Positions 22,799 to 33,730 of a DNA stretch of 64,000 nucleotides are shown here, piece after piece. The first letter of the stretch is position 1, and the number at the start of each line of letters is the position of its first letter. The DNA lies in contig JANUWI010000003.1 of assembly GCA_025504975.1 (NCBI GenBank), positions 3,286,001 to 3,350,000 of the forward strand. The letters run 5' to 3'. The stretch is from Plenodomus lindquistii (Eukaryota; Ascomycota; Dothideomycetes; Pleosporales; Leptosphaeriaceae). The translations under genes were made by a program, and so were the position numbers. The notes beneath the pieces were generated by a model. It did not search any database. It was not told where the DNA came from and saw nothing but the letters and a program-made list of their open reading frames with translations.

Positions 22799-23462
22799 CG
22801 TCGCGTCTGGTGTGGAAGACGCGTCGCGTGAAGAGGGATTGGAGTGTGTGTGAGCGGAAAAAGTGGTGCATACGGTGGCTGAAGACAACCTGATGCTTTC
22901 ACACGTTTTTGTGAGCGTACCGGAGTGCTGTGGTGGAGGTGGTGGAGGTGGTGACGGGTGGTGCTTGCTTCTTGTGATGTCTGGAACTGGAGTGCGGAAG
23001 GAAGAGAGGAAGATGGGCAGGAGCGCCAGGTCGGTCGCAACCAGCAGCCAAGCTACGACCTAGCACCAGCACCAGCACCACCGCCTCCTTCGCCACAGCC
23101 GTAGAGGACCGAGGCGAGAACTTGAGGATTAACATCATCTTCAGCGCCGGGCGTAATCATTACACATCTACAGCATCACAAGCAGCACAATGGGAGTCCC
23201 CAAACAATCAACAAACACTCGAGTAATGATCCACATTTGACATCGCCGTCCGCGAGTCATTTCTGTGCATAAACAGCCGCGCAAAAGCACGTCCTCCCGC
23301 CACTCACACGTGACGTAGACTCTAGACGTTCGAGCAGCTGCCCAGGTGGGCTGGCCTTGCTTGCCAACCTCCGACCTCCGTTCTGGCAACCTACGCTCAG
23401 CATCATAGTTGACAAGATCAACGCCCAAACAATCACCTGCACTACCACGAGCAACCGTCAAG
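22799..23462. promoter_or_regulatory. Divergent promoter NBL1/RPN10
   Basis: 664 bp between divergent starts. It contains (GGTGGA)n-like tracts near 22925-22960 and CAC-rich stretches near 23060-23085. No gene was seen. Confidence 0.45.
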
Positions 23463-24457
23463 ATGGTGTTGGAAGCTTCCATGATTGTGTATGCATCTGT
23501 CACCCCCACAGCCGTCCTTGACTAACTGCCGCAGCGTTGACAACAGCGAGGCTAGTCGTAATGGCGACTATGTACCCTCTCGGTGGGAGGCGCAACAAGA
23601 CGCCGTCAACCTAATCTTCTCCGCAAAGACCGGCGCCAACCCCGAATCCTCAGTCGGCCTGATGAGCATGGGCGGTAACACTCCAGAAATTCTCACAACC
23701 CTGACCACCGACATTGGCAAGATCCTCGATGGACTGCACCGGACGAAGATAAAGGGCAGCTCACACTTCGTGACGGGTATCAATGTCGCAGCTGTATGTC
23801 AGCCACATATGATTTTGGTTATTTGCTGACAAGCATCTCTAGCTAGCGCTCAAGCACAGGCAGAACAAGTCGCAGAAGCAACGGATACTTATATTCAACT
23901 GCAGTCCCATCGACGAGGACGAGAAGAACCTCATCAAGCTGGCGAAGAAGATGAAGAAGACTGGCATCAGCATCGATATCATCGCATTCGGAGAGCTCAG
24001 CGACGACACCACACGGAAGCTCCAGGCATTCAGCGATAACGTGCAGAGCGCCGAGGGCTCATACCTGGCGACCATTCCCCCCAGCGCGAACTTGCTCAGC
24101 GATTCCCTCATCACAACACCCATACTTGGCGGAGATGGCACTTCCAATGCTGGCACTGGCGGCGGCTCAGGCGAGGGTGGTGCGTCAGGTGGAGGTGGAG
24201 GCAACGACTTTGAGTTTGGTGTGGACCCATCGGTGGATCCCGAGCTAGCATTGGCGCTGCGCATGAGTTTCGAGGAGGAGAAGGCGCGGCAAGAGAAGGA
24301 GAAGAAGACAAAGGAGGCAACAGAGAGCAAATCGGAACTGGAGTCTGTTGCAGAAGGCGACGAGAAGCAGCCGTTGCTGGACGATCAAGGTCAGCCAAGC
24401 GGCAGCGGAAGCAAGGACAAGAAGAAGGATGACGAGGACAAGATGGATACGGCATAG
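23463..24457 (+). CDS. RPN10: 26S proteasome regulatory subunit Rpn10 (S5a)
   Basis: A ubiquitin receptor of the 19S cap. Three exons, 23463-23488, 23535-23793 and 23843-24457, join to 299 aa; introns are 46 and 49 nt. The first exon encodes only MVLEASMIV, the conserved start of the VWA domain, and the acceptor restores VVDNSEASRNGDY. The VWA domain fills residues 1 to about 190, with GINVAALALKHRQNK and the IDIIAFGE strand. A Gly-rich linker follows. A single ubiquitin-interacting motif (DPELALALRMSFEEE) lies near residues 225-245, as in fungal Rpn10; the human orthologue has two. The tail is acidic and Lys-rich. Normal and complete. Confidence 0.95.
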
Positions 24458-24895
24458 CATGTGAGACGGCACTCCGAATAAAGGTCGTATTTGGGCTGTC
24501 ACAATCTACACGGTAGAGCATCTTTGGCGTCCACTGTACCACTAGACGGGCGCATGTCTGGAATGATATCGATGAGTGAATTGTAATGAAAGAGTTGCAT
24601 GACCACCACGACTTGCATGCATGTTTGTTTTCAACCTGCTTCCAGGTAAGCTATTGCGCTGGTAGGCCTACTGAGATGAAACACGTGGCTCGTGAGCATT
24701 GCTCTATGTATGCAGAGTGTGCTTATGCGTAGCGCCATGGCCCCATCTGCCGCACGCAGCTTATCGCGACCGCGAGATGCTCTTTCTCTTTCGCTGTGCG
24801 TGCAGCATATTCTGCTCAACGACGTATTCCCACTCCATTGCGGCGGCCCTTGGACCTCTCGAATCATAGTCTTCCAACGCCATTGATCTTTGCGC
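24458..24895. other. Convergent 3' intergenic region
   Basis: About 0.44 kb between the ends of RPN10 and TRS23. Nothing was seen other than presumed 3' UTRs. Confidence 0.5.
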
Positions 24896-25461
24896 TCAGC
24901 CCCTAACCTTGACAAAGCCATCTAAGCCCCGATCAAACTTTTCACAGCGAATGGGCATCTCAACAGTATAAAACGGATTCTTCATGACAAAGTCGGCATA
25001 GAGTTCGTAAATCTTCTTCATCATGGTATCGACATTTGGCTGCTGGGGTTCTGTGAAGAGCAGGAATTTTACGCCAGTTTGGGTTTGAAAACATTGAATG
25101 CGGAAATGGGACGACTCGAGGACTTGGATGCCGGTGGCACGGACGGGGAAGGTGGGCAGGCTGGAGCCGGTGGGTGTGGTTGTCGGGGGATGGCGGGGAG
25201 GGGGGATTGGGGAGAGCTGGGCGGTGATGGCGTGCATGCTAGGGCCCGTTAGTCTGTTTGAGCGGAGGTTGCTGAGGAGGAGCGCGTACCCATGAAAGGA
25301 ACCGGCGAGCATGAGGTAGTCGTTGGAGGTGAGCTTGGCCATGCCCGTGTGGAATTCGCGATTGTAGATCAGACCGCCAGATTTGGAGACTACGAAGAGG
25401 GCGAAGACGACCCTGCAGAGTGTTAACGCACGGTTGTCGTTGATGAGGCGCATTCGTACAT
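24896..25461 (-). CDS. TRS23: TRAPP complex core subunit Trs23 (TRAPPC4/synbindin)
   Basis: A core subunit of the TRAPP tethering complex, the exchange factor for Rab1/Ypt1 in ER-Golgi traffic. The longin-like fold starts with VVFALFVVSKSGGLIYNREF and continues through KLTSNDYLMLAGSFHG, MHAITAQLSP, FRIQCFQTQTGVKFL and VEMPIRCEKFDRGLDGFV. The proposed CDS is AT at 25461-25460, then 25412-25290 and 25238-24896 (155 aa), with introns of 47 and 51 nt. In this model the start codon itself is split by intron 1 (AT^G, intron 25413-25459, GTACGA donor, TTAAC branch site, GCAG acceptor), which gives the usual N-terminus MVVFALF. An unspliced alternative would start in frame at 25453 (MRLINDNRALTLC...), adding 14 atypical residues. 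Divergent from the E2-like gene, 285 bp between starts. Confidence 0.88.
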
Positions 25462-25746
25462 TGCGAGAGATTTTCTACCGGCCCACGATTGTATAGTATA
25501 GTTGGGCCAGAACAGACAAAGCAAACGCAGCGGACGTTTGTTGTCTGGATGCCATGTGATGGCATGTCGCGCAGCACCCCACCCCCACCCCTGCCCAGGG
25601 TGCAACAACGGCCGCAAGCTCCCCTCACCTGCTGCACTGAGCCTCGCCAGCTTCCCTTTTCACTACACGCCCCCTCGCCCCGCCCAACCAACCTCCGCAT
25701 TACCACTCGACGTAGGATCGCGCAGCCTGGCGGCACCTGCGTCCCT

Positions 25747-27121
25747 ATGTCGAACCAATACATCCTGAGGATCACCCGCGAGCTGGGCGAGATTCAAAAG
25801 GGCTCCGACCTCTCCCTGGCAGTCGCCTGCCGCGACATCGATGTGAGGCATGTGAGGGCGCTGATTATCGGCCCGCCCGACACGCCGTACGAGTTTGGCT
25901 TCTTCGAGTTTGCCGTCAAGTTCACGCGCGAGTATCCCACAAAGGCGCCCAATGTCACGGCTATTACTACGAATGGAGGCCGCACGCGCTTCAACCCCAA
26001 CATATACGCCGGCGGCAAGGTGTGCTTGTCAATCCTGGGGTAAGTGGCGTGTGCAAGACAAAGGTGCCAGTGTAGGCAGACGTGCTGACGACCATAGAAC
26101 TTGGCGCGGCGAACGCGGCGAAGAATGGTCCTCAGCCCAAGGCCTCGAATCCATCCTCATCTCCATCCAGAGCCTCATGTCCACCAACCCATATGAGAAC
26201 GAGCCAGGGTTTGAGGACGCCAACTCGGACTACGACAAAAAGAACCAGGAGGCGTACGTCTCCAAGATCCGACACGAGTCCCTGCGCATCTCGGTCATCG
26301 ATCGTCTGGAGGAGTACCTGGGCATCCACCAAAGTCGACCTGGCGTCACCGTGTACAACGCCGAGGAGGACTATCAGGCCGGCCGTGAAGATGCACCCTT
26401 TGAGCCTTTCAAAGACCTCTGCAAGCGACGATTTCTATGGTACTATCCCTCGTATCTGGCTCGTGTAGACGAGGCAGCCAAGAAGCACAAGGACGGCGAT
26501 CGATTCGAGAAGATGCCCTTCGAGGGGCCTGGAAACACAATGGAGGGTACCTACGACTATACCGGTCTGCGCAGGCGTCTCGTGGCCATTTTCGAGAGAC
26601 TGAACAAGGAGATGGAGGGCTGGGCTACCGATGGCTGGTCTGCTGTGCAGAAAGAGATGAGCATTGCCAGTAATCTCCAGCGCCAGTACGAGCAGATTGT
26701 GGAGAATTACAAAAAGAACGACGCAGTCACTCTGGACCTGGATCTGGTGGACAAGAACCCGTTTGTCTGGCAACTGATCCTTTTCGGTCGACCCATGACC
26801 AATCTAGACGGTGGCATGTTCAAAATCATGCTCTACATCAGTCCGAGGTTCCCAGACGTTCTACCGCGAGTCAAGTTCGAGACGCCCATTTTCCATCACC
26901 GCGTGTCTCCGGACGGCATCCTGTGCTACGATGCCATGCGCAAGGACGACATGCGATCACACATCGAGGCCATTGTCTCGGCAATCGAAGAGGAATCTCC
27001 AGCCTACGATCCTCGCACGCTCGTCAACCCAGAGGCTGCAAAGCTGTACTGGGGCACTCCAGAAGACAAGAAGATGTATAATCGTCGCTTGAGGCGGTCT
27101 GTCCAAGACAGTGCCGAGTAA
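25747..27121 (+). CDS. Tandem UBC-fold (E2-like) protein
   Basis: A predicted ubiquitin-conjugating enzyme of the UBE2Z-like kind. Two exons, 25747-26039 and 26098-27121 (58-nt intron), join to 438 aa. The first UBC fold occupies residues 1 to about 150. It has ELGEIQKGSD, the strand IIGPPDTPYEFGFFEF, YPTKAPNV, and the active-site segment FNPNIYAGGKVCLSILGTW with putative catalytic Cys93. Instead of the classical HPN triad it reads NPN. A linker with helices follows. Residues 315-438 look like a second UBC-like fold, with FVWQLILFGRPMTNLDGGMF, YISPRFPDVLPRVKFETPIFHHRV and SPDGILCYDAM, where Cys374 sits at the active-site position. The N-terminal E2 assignment is firm; activity of the second module is inference. 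Confidence 0.85.
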
Positions 27122-27734
27122 GAGGATGCCCTTCTGTCTTGTTGCCTGACTTGTTCATGCTGACGTGCATACTAGGAACAGCTTTTAGCTGAAGATGGCG
27201 TCTGTCGAGTGTTTGAGCAAATTATGGAAATGAAAGAAACGGCCGCGCGAATCACAGTGAAAAAAATATATGATACCCCAAATCCGATGCCTCGAAGGGT
27301 ACCGGGCTTGCATAATCGGCGTTCTTGGGATATATGGCATGGCATGGCATGGCAGGGTTGCCAATATGGCGTCGGGGTGGATATGGTATTCTCTAGGGCT
27401 TAGTATTAGTGAGGGAGAAAGAGCCCGGGATATTTATATAGCCAGCATGGAATAGTACATGATAAATGGAGGTATGCGACTTTTCAGTATGACGGTGGCT
27501 AAGCATTGTGAGTAACTCGGACGTGTCCCCGACCGATGGAAGACCCTGGGCGTTGTTGTATAGGGTTCTGCAGTCTGTGGGGGGCCAGACCAGTGCCCCT
27601 GGGCGCGGATGTTGATCTACCGAGCTCCTCTCCGCAAACCACGTAGTCCGCAGTCGCATTGCTCACAGCACTCTAGAGAATTGCCTACCGCGCACGACCA
27701 ATTGCGCCCACCCAGCGTCGTCACACGCTGCATC
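27122..27734. other. Intergenic region
   Basis: About 0.6 kb with the 3' UTR of the E2-like gene and the promoter of the ERG26-like gene. A short GGCAT/ATGGC repeat occurs near 27335-27355. No gene was seen. Confidence 0.5.
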
Positions 27735-28937
27735 ATGTCAGCACCAATAGCCACGCCTCCTCTCGGCAAGGTCGTCGTTGTCGGCGGCTGCGGCTTCCTG
27801 GGCTCCCACATTGTCAGCCTCATCATCAAGCGCCAGCCCTCGACCCAAGTCTTTGTCCTCGACCTGCGCACAACGTCCAACCGCCACGCCAGCCCAAACG
27901 TCTCGTACCATGATGGCGACATCACCGACGCTGCAGCCACGAAAGCGCTGTTCGCCAAACTTCGACCCGATGTTGTCATTCACACTGCGTCGCCGCACTT
28001 TGACCTCAAGCCCGAGATCCACGACAAGGTCAATGTTGGGGGCACCAAGAACCTGCTTGCTGCGGCGCAAGAGTCGGGCGTCAAGGCCTTTGTGTACACG
28101 AGTTCTGCGAGTGTGATTCTGGATCCTGCGCAGGAACTAGTGAATGCTGACGAGCGGTGGCCGTTGATTACTGGGGCTGCGCAGCCAGAGTATTATACTA
28201 CTACAAAGGTCCGTCTCCCATCAACCTCTGCACTCCCGAATGACCATGTCCCCGAAGCTCCCCATATCCACCCAACAGCCAACTGACCCACAACACAGGC
28301 CTACGCCGAGACCGCCGTCCTATCCGCAAACCGCTCGCCATCCACATTCCTCACAGCCGCCATCCGCCCCGCCGGCATCTTCGGCGAAGGCGACGTCCAG
28401 CTCCTCCCCAAAATTGTCTCCGCCTACCGCAAAGGCCAGACAAAATTCCAGGTCGGCGATAACACAAACTTGTTCGATTTCACCTATGTCGAAAACGTTG
28501 CGCACGGGCACTTGCTCGCTGCCTACGCTCTACTCCATACCAGCAAGAGTTCAACCGTGCCGTTGGATACGGAGAGAGTGGATGGCGAAGCGTTCCTCAT
28601 CACAAATGGCGAGCCAACATATTTCTGGGATTTTGCAAGGGCCGTGTGGCATGAGGCTGGAGATCGTCTGCCCCTGTCCAGTGTCTGGCATCTCGGTGCT
28701 GATACGGCATGGACAATCGGCGCCGTACTCGAGTGGGCGTTTTGGGTATTGGGCAAGAAGCCGAACTTGACAAGAACGCAGGTCAAGTATAGTACCATGA
28801 GCAAATACCATAGTATTACTAAGGCGAGGCAGCGGTTGGGGTATGAACCGGTTGTGCCGCTGGATGAAGGGATTCGGAGGGGGGTGGGATACATCTTGGA
28901 ACAAGAGAGAAAGGAAGGGGAGAAGAAGGGCCAATAA
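27735..28937 (+). CDS. ERG26: C-3 sterol dehydrogenase / sterol-4-alpha-carboxylate 3-dehydrogenase (ERG26-like)
   Basis: An NAD(P)-dependent 3-beta-hydroxysteroid dehydrogenase-type SDR, predicted to oxidise and decarboxylate 4-carboxysterols during C-4 demethylation in ergosterol synthesis at the ER. Two exons, 27735-28208 and 28299-28937, join to 370 aa. The 90-nt intron has an unusual GTCCGT donor and cuts directly after the catalytic Lys. The nucleotide-binding motif is GGCGFLGSH (residues 17-25). The YxxxK pair is Tyr154-Lys158 in PEYYTTTKAYAE. Family segments RPAGIFGEGD, FTYVENVAHGHLLA and GEAFLITNGEP follow. A hydrophobic segment near WTIGAVLEWAFWVLG could contact the membrane. The match to Erg26 is good, but a paralogous steroid dehydrogenase is possible. 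Confidence 0.87.
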
Positions 28938-29119
28938 TCGGAAGACTCTTGAAAGAAGGCTTGATGTTTGATTGAGATGAAGGATCGATGAGACGGCATG
29001 AAATGCGTACTTGCGACTAATCCTACAGAAAGAAATCTGAAGTCCCTGTATCTTTTTGGTGCAGAGATATAATGTGATATCATAATCAAGACTCTATTCT
29101 AAACTACAGCATCACCCAA

Positions 29120-30999
29120 TTAATCAACATCCTCACTCTCCAACCCCCCAAACATTCCCACCTCTTTCCCCTCATCGTCTTCCCCACTTCCCCTCGCAAA
29201 CACCTCTGCCCCATCAAACCTCTCCAGCAACCCAACCTCCCATTCCCCCCACTTTCTCGCTGTCCGCGGCAATACTCGCTGACTCAGCCTCAACCCCGCG
29301 TCCAATTCCTCGTACAGTTCTGCAGGTAATTCTACATCTTCTTCGCCTGCGGGTTCAGGTTGACCTGGGACAAGCGGTGTGTGGTTGCTGGACTTGTAGA
29401 ATATTTTCATGGCGCGAGTGGGGTCATGGCGCGAGGGAGAGGGGAGAGACGAGGAAAAGAGGAGGTCCGGCGTGAAGAGCCAGATGTGAAGCGAGGGTGT
29501 TGGTCTTGGAGAGGTTGTGATGGTGGAGGCAGAGGTTGTATCGTTGCCTTTGCTGTCGTCGCTGTCATGTTGGTAGTCGTCGTCGAACCCGTCAAAGTGT
29601 TCAAAGGTTGTAGACGAGGGAGTAGGATGGACGTGAAATTTCCGTACTCCCATATTTTCGATGAGATGGAGGAACCGGGAGGATATCCATTTCTGAGGGC
29701 TGTAGGATGTAGGCAGACCGGCACTAAAGAAGTTAGAGGAGCGCATGCCTAGATTCCATTTTTGAAGACGCCAGCCATCAGTTGAAGGGTCACGATGGCC
29801 AAGGAGATGATTGCAGTGTCGGCATGTTATTGAATGCTGATGTAAAGGGTGATCAACAGAGACCTGGGTAATGTCAGTATAGTAATCGATCTAAATGCCA
29901 GATTCTGAGTATTGTGGGAGGGAATGTAGCCCAGACTTTATCCTGCCAATCCCAAGAGTCTGAGGGTCTAAGGACAGTGAAACGCCAGGCCGCTATCCAA
30001 CAACACCGGTGACCCGTCGACTCGACGAAGAAGATACAGCCGGTGCTGCGGATCGTGTATGTGCATATTCTTGTAGGGGGCTTGTATCGACTGACGCTGC
30101 CATGGAGTAAGGCGAGGTCGCCTTCTTTGCACCCAAACGTGACTTCCATGGAGAAAACGTGTGGAAGAATAATGAGAGTAATTTACCTGAGCGCCTTCAC
30201 AATCATCCTCGTTGAACAAGAAGCCCGTCAGATCCACGAATCCAACGCCTTGCAGAGCCTGCAGCCGATTCGCAGCCGCATAGCCCTTACGCCCCGCCGC
30301 CTCTGCGTCTTCCTTGCCGTGTGTGTGACTTTCATCCGGCTTATGACAATGCCAAAAGTCCATCATCTCCGCCCAATTCTCATTCGGCAGATCTCTCCAT
30401 TCCCCCACTTTTCCGTTGCTAACGACAATCTCGCCACAATTCTTGCAGCACACCACCACATCGCCCACTTCATTCAGACTCGCCCCGTCCCATGGCACAA
30501 CGTTTGCCTGCCTAGCCTCGCTGTTCAGTGCACCCAAAACATCCGTTTCCTCCGTCTCTTCCAGCTGCATGCGCAGTGTCAACTCCTTGGTGGGCGGCTG
30601 ACTCGGCAAGCCCAACGCCGCTTCCCCCGCCCCCTTAACACTGAACGGCAACTTGATGGTCGCAGTCTCCCCCTCATGCGAAACAGTCACACGACTCCCA
30701 TCCTCACTGCTCACCATGATCTTGGTCTCGCGCGAACAGTTCGTCCGCAGCGACGCAAACAGCGTGACGGTGCGTACATGCAGCAGCAATTCGGCATACA
30801 ACACGATACTCGTTTCGTTGGGCTGCATGGGGCGCGCGCCGTCTTCGTCGCTTTGCAGCAGGTTGGGCGCGACGATGTCGGGGGGTGGGCCGGCGCGTTG
30901 TTCAATGGGCGGTGGCTTCGGGTTCATCAGGGCTTCGAGTACGGGAGCGGGGAGGCCGAGTTCTGCATAGGCGGACTCGGGGAGTTGCGGGCGCGACAT
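29120..30999 (-). CDS. E3D/HECT_2-type ubiquitin ligase-like protein
   Basis: A protein of the HECT_2 family (UBE3D, E2-binding protein). The human member binds an E2 and ubiquitinates cyclin-type substrates; the fungal role is unproven. Two exons, 30999-30187 and 29863-29120, join to 518 aa across a 323-nt intron, long for this genome. The join is supported because NEDDCEGAQ runs in phase into VSVDHPLHQHSITCRHC. Two Cys pairs, VVCCKNCGEIV and CRHCNHLLG, look like a zinc site. The C-terminal block has WRLQKWNLGMRSSNFFSAG, FLHLIENMGVRKFHVHP, LHIWLFTPDLLFSSS and RAMKIFYKSS, all family features. The first ATG of the conserved frame is at 30999. Confidence 0.82.
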
Positions 31000-31258
31000 A
31001 CTGTGGGGATGCGCGCCATGGTGTGGTTGCAAATGACCGGGGCGACGTTGGAGATTCTTGGTGAGGGTTGCAACTTCAAGTTCGCGTGGGATATGACGAT
31101 GGGGGCGAGGCGCGACGTGCTAGCCTCGTTGGGCATGGTACGTCTTACTTCACTTGGATAATTCAACATACACAGTAAGCTCTGCATGTGTCTGACAACG
31201 AAGTCGTAGAGATAACATCTGAATGCTCTAGGCAAAGGATGTGGAGGTGAGAAGTGGA

Positions 31259-31742
31259 TTAGCTCAACACCCTCGCGCCATGATCATATCTCAACAATAA
31301 AAGATCACTGAACCAAGATCTACAAGCACTAGCTGCAAAACCACCCTTCTCGAGTATGCAAAAACAAATATAACTTCCATTTATAGGGACGTGGGTCGGT
31401 GCGGCGTCGTTGACAGTCTGCCTCCAGTATGTATCCAATGCTGGTAGGCGGCACAGGACACGGAAATTCCCAGCGTGCGTGCCCAACTCCAACAACTTCA
31501 GACAAGAGAAATCGTGCCGCGAAACCTTCGCCTCACAATGCACGCTAACCTCACAATCGCATCCTGCTGGTAACTTCACAGTACGCAGAAAGGGAGCTAG
31601 ATCCGCAAGGAAAATTCTCATTACAGAAGAGCAGCACATTGTTAGCGAAGAGCAAAACACAGGCCTCGGCATAAACTTGGCGGCAGGTTAGAAGGAGGTT
31701 GACTGCCTTAGTCAACTCCTTGTAATGGTGCTGAATCTTCAC
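31259..31742 (-). pseudogene. Relic of a short fungal F-box/2EXR-like protein (frameshift)
   Basis: Two overlapping minus frames together resemble one small fungal protein of the widespread type with LLLTCRQVYAEACVLLFANN. The first frame (31742 to about 31635) ends near FCNENF; similarity then continues one frame over with FLADLAPFLRTVKLPAG and LLELGTHAGNFRVL (to 31259). A single-base shift near 31610-31620 separates them. No ATG is found in the first frame, and an in-frame stop lies just upstream. It therefore looks like a decayed gene, or one with a sequencing error. The F-box/2EXR naming is tentative. Confidence 0.4.
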
Positions 31743-32216
31743 AGTGCACCCATTAGCTCAAGGGCGGTTAATCATCCGTAACATGGAGAGGCATCAAGCA
31801 CAGAAAGGAGGCGTCAAGGCATACTCCCAAATAAGCATACGAAGTTCCCCAGGAAGACGTAGGAGTGGAGACAGCTTGCAGTTATCGACGGAACTGGGTC
31901 GATAACGTCAGTACTGTTCCCGCGACAGATGAATCCTCCAAAATAGCATGAGCAGAAGTAGATTTTAAGTTGTTTAGACAAAGGTGTAACGACCGCTAGG
32001 CCGTTTGACAATTTTGACTTTATTGAGATGTGATGGGGCATCCGACCACGAGGATGTCAGGTGGAGTGTGACAAGGGTGTAGCAATGTTCTAACACTCGA
32101 CCAATCAAATATCCTCCGAATGCTGCCCCCCACGTCACGACACGGATCTGAGGGTGGCTGGAGAAACACCGAAACTTCTTCACCGAAGCCCTGGTCACAC
32201 TCACCCCTGGTGCATA
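31743..32216. other. Intergenic region
   Basis: About 0.47 kb upstream of the hydrolase gene. No gene, tRNA or repeat was recognised. Confidence 0.45.
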
Positions 32217-33730
32217 ATGCCTTTATTTGACTTCTTTGGAAAAGAAGCGCCCCCTCCTCCAACGAGCTCCGTTCCTCTTGTTGGTTCGGCAGTGGCGTCG
32301 GTTGGCACAGCCATTGGAGCCGCCAAAAATCGAGTGAAGCTCCCGAATCTGGGAATAAAGCTTCCCAGCTTCAACAAGGATCTCTTTCGCAATCTTCAGG
32401 CACCTCATCTGTATCTTCTCATTGGCGCCGCATCCATCAGCAGTCTGCTGGTTCTTCGATCTGTTGTAGGTTCTGGTTCAAGCAAACTGAAGCCCATTCC
32501 GTCTCCGCGTGAGACTTTACCACCAGAGGTTTTGAGGGCATCTCCATATCCTCCAGATGCACTAGAAGGCGCAAGAGATGTTTCGACGCCTTACGGTAGC
32601 ATCCGAGTGTATGAATGGGGCCCTAAGGAAGGGAAGCGCGTGCTTCTCATCCACGGCATCTCTGCTCCCAGTGTCGCGCTGAGCGATTTAGCACACAAGC
32701 TGGTCAAGAAAGGGTGTCGCGTCATGCTCTTTGGTATGTTTGTGCGCCTTCTCATGTGCAGTGGTCGTTTTCTTGCTTGCTCTACCTTGTTTGGAAGCCA
32801 TGCGTTTTCTGTTGTCATTAGTACTTGGGCTCTACGTCTCATCTGTTTAAGACCGTACAAGCAATGTATTGAATGGGACGATTGCCCCCAATAGTTTGTC
32901 AGCAGCTCGACCTTTGGCCTACATGCACGTAGCTATGAAGGCATTACTAACCGTCAATTTGGACAGATCTTTTTGGCCGTGGGTATTCCTCCGCACCGTC
33001 TCCGTTGCTCCACCGTTATGACTCTACACTCTACACGAACCAGATTCTGTGGGCTCTCAACTCGTCAACCATCTCCTGGTCTTCATTTGCTATCGTCGGT
33101 TACTCACTTGGAGGAGCCATCGCCGCCGACTTCGCCTCCTACTTGCCCAATCTCGTCCGTGGTCTAGTCCTCGTCGCTCCAGGAGGTCTGGTGCGTCCTA
33201 AACGTACAAGCTGGAAGACTAGCTTCATGTACTCTACAAGTAGTATCCTTCCCGACTTCTTCGTCGAGTGGCTCGTGTCAAGCAGCCTACGAAGCGGACC
33301 CGAAGCGAGCACTATCGAGCCTGGAACTTCCATTACGCAAAAGGGAGCACGCTTCAACGGTGTTAGCCTATCCGAAAGCCATGGGCCAGCCGCAGAGATC
33401 CTTGAATGGCAAGTGAAGCACCACAAAGGCTTCGTACCTGCGTTCATATCATCCATCCGTTATGCGCCTATCCACGACCAGCAGCAACGCTGGAGCGTGC
33501 TGAAGGAGAACATGGAGAGTAGACACAGCCACTTCAAGGAGGTGTGGTTCGTTCTGGGCGAGATGGATCCGATCGTGGATGCGGACGAGCTCATGGAGGA
33601 CGCGAAGAACGTGCTTGGTGAAGAACACGCGAAATTTAGACTTGTGAAGAACGTTGGTCACGAGGTTGCTATGGAGCGTGCAGATGATATTGTGAGAGTA
33701 GTTGGGAGGATTGTGGAAAAAGGTAGATAA
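32217..33730 (+). CDS. Alpha/beta hydrolase, membrane-anchored, substrate unknown
   Basis: Two exons, 32217-32733 and 32967-33730, join across a 233-nt intron to 426 aa; the split codon (G^AT) restores LFDLFGRGYSS. The N-terminal 60 residues are followed by a likely membrane anchor (HLYLLIGAASISSLLVL). The hydrolase core has the oxyanion motif VLLIHGISAP, the nucleophile elbow GYSLGG (Ser219), an acid in GEMDPIVDAD (Asp373) and the base in NVGHEVAMERAD (His404), so the catalytic triad is complete. The substrate cannot be read from the sequence; relatives are annotated broadly as lipase or esterase-like. It is the last gene before the AT-rich block, whose border lies about 165 bp after its stop. 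Confidence 0.85.

Noticed and set aside
25423..25617. Minus frame giving an alternative TRS23 start (MYECASSTT...)
   Set aside because: It is out of frame with the conserved domain and arises by reading the proposed first intron.
29874..30149. 91-aa minus frame within the HECT_2-type gene
   Set aside because: Lies in the intron; the flanking exons join in phase without it and it does not resemble the family.
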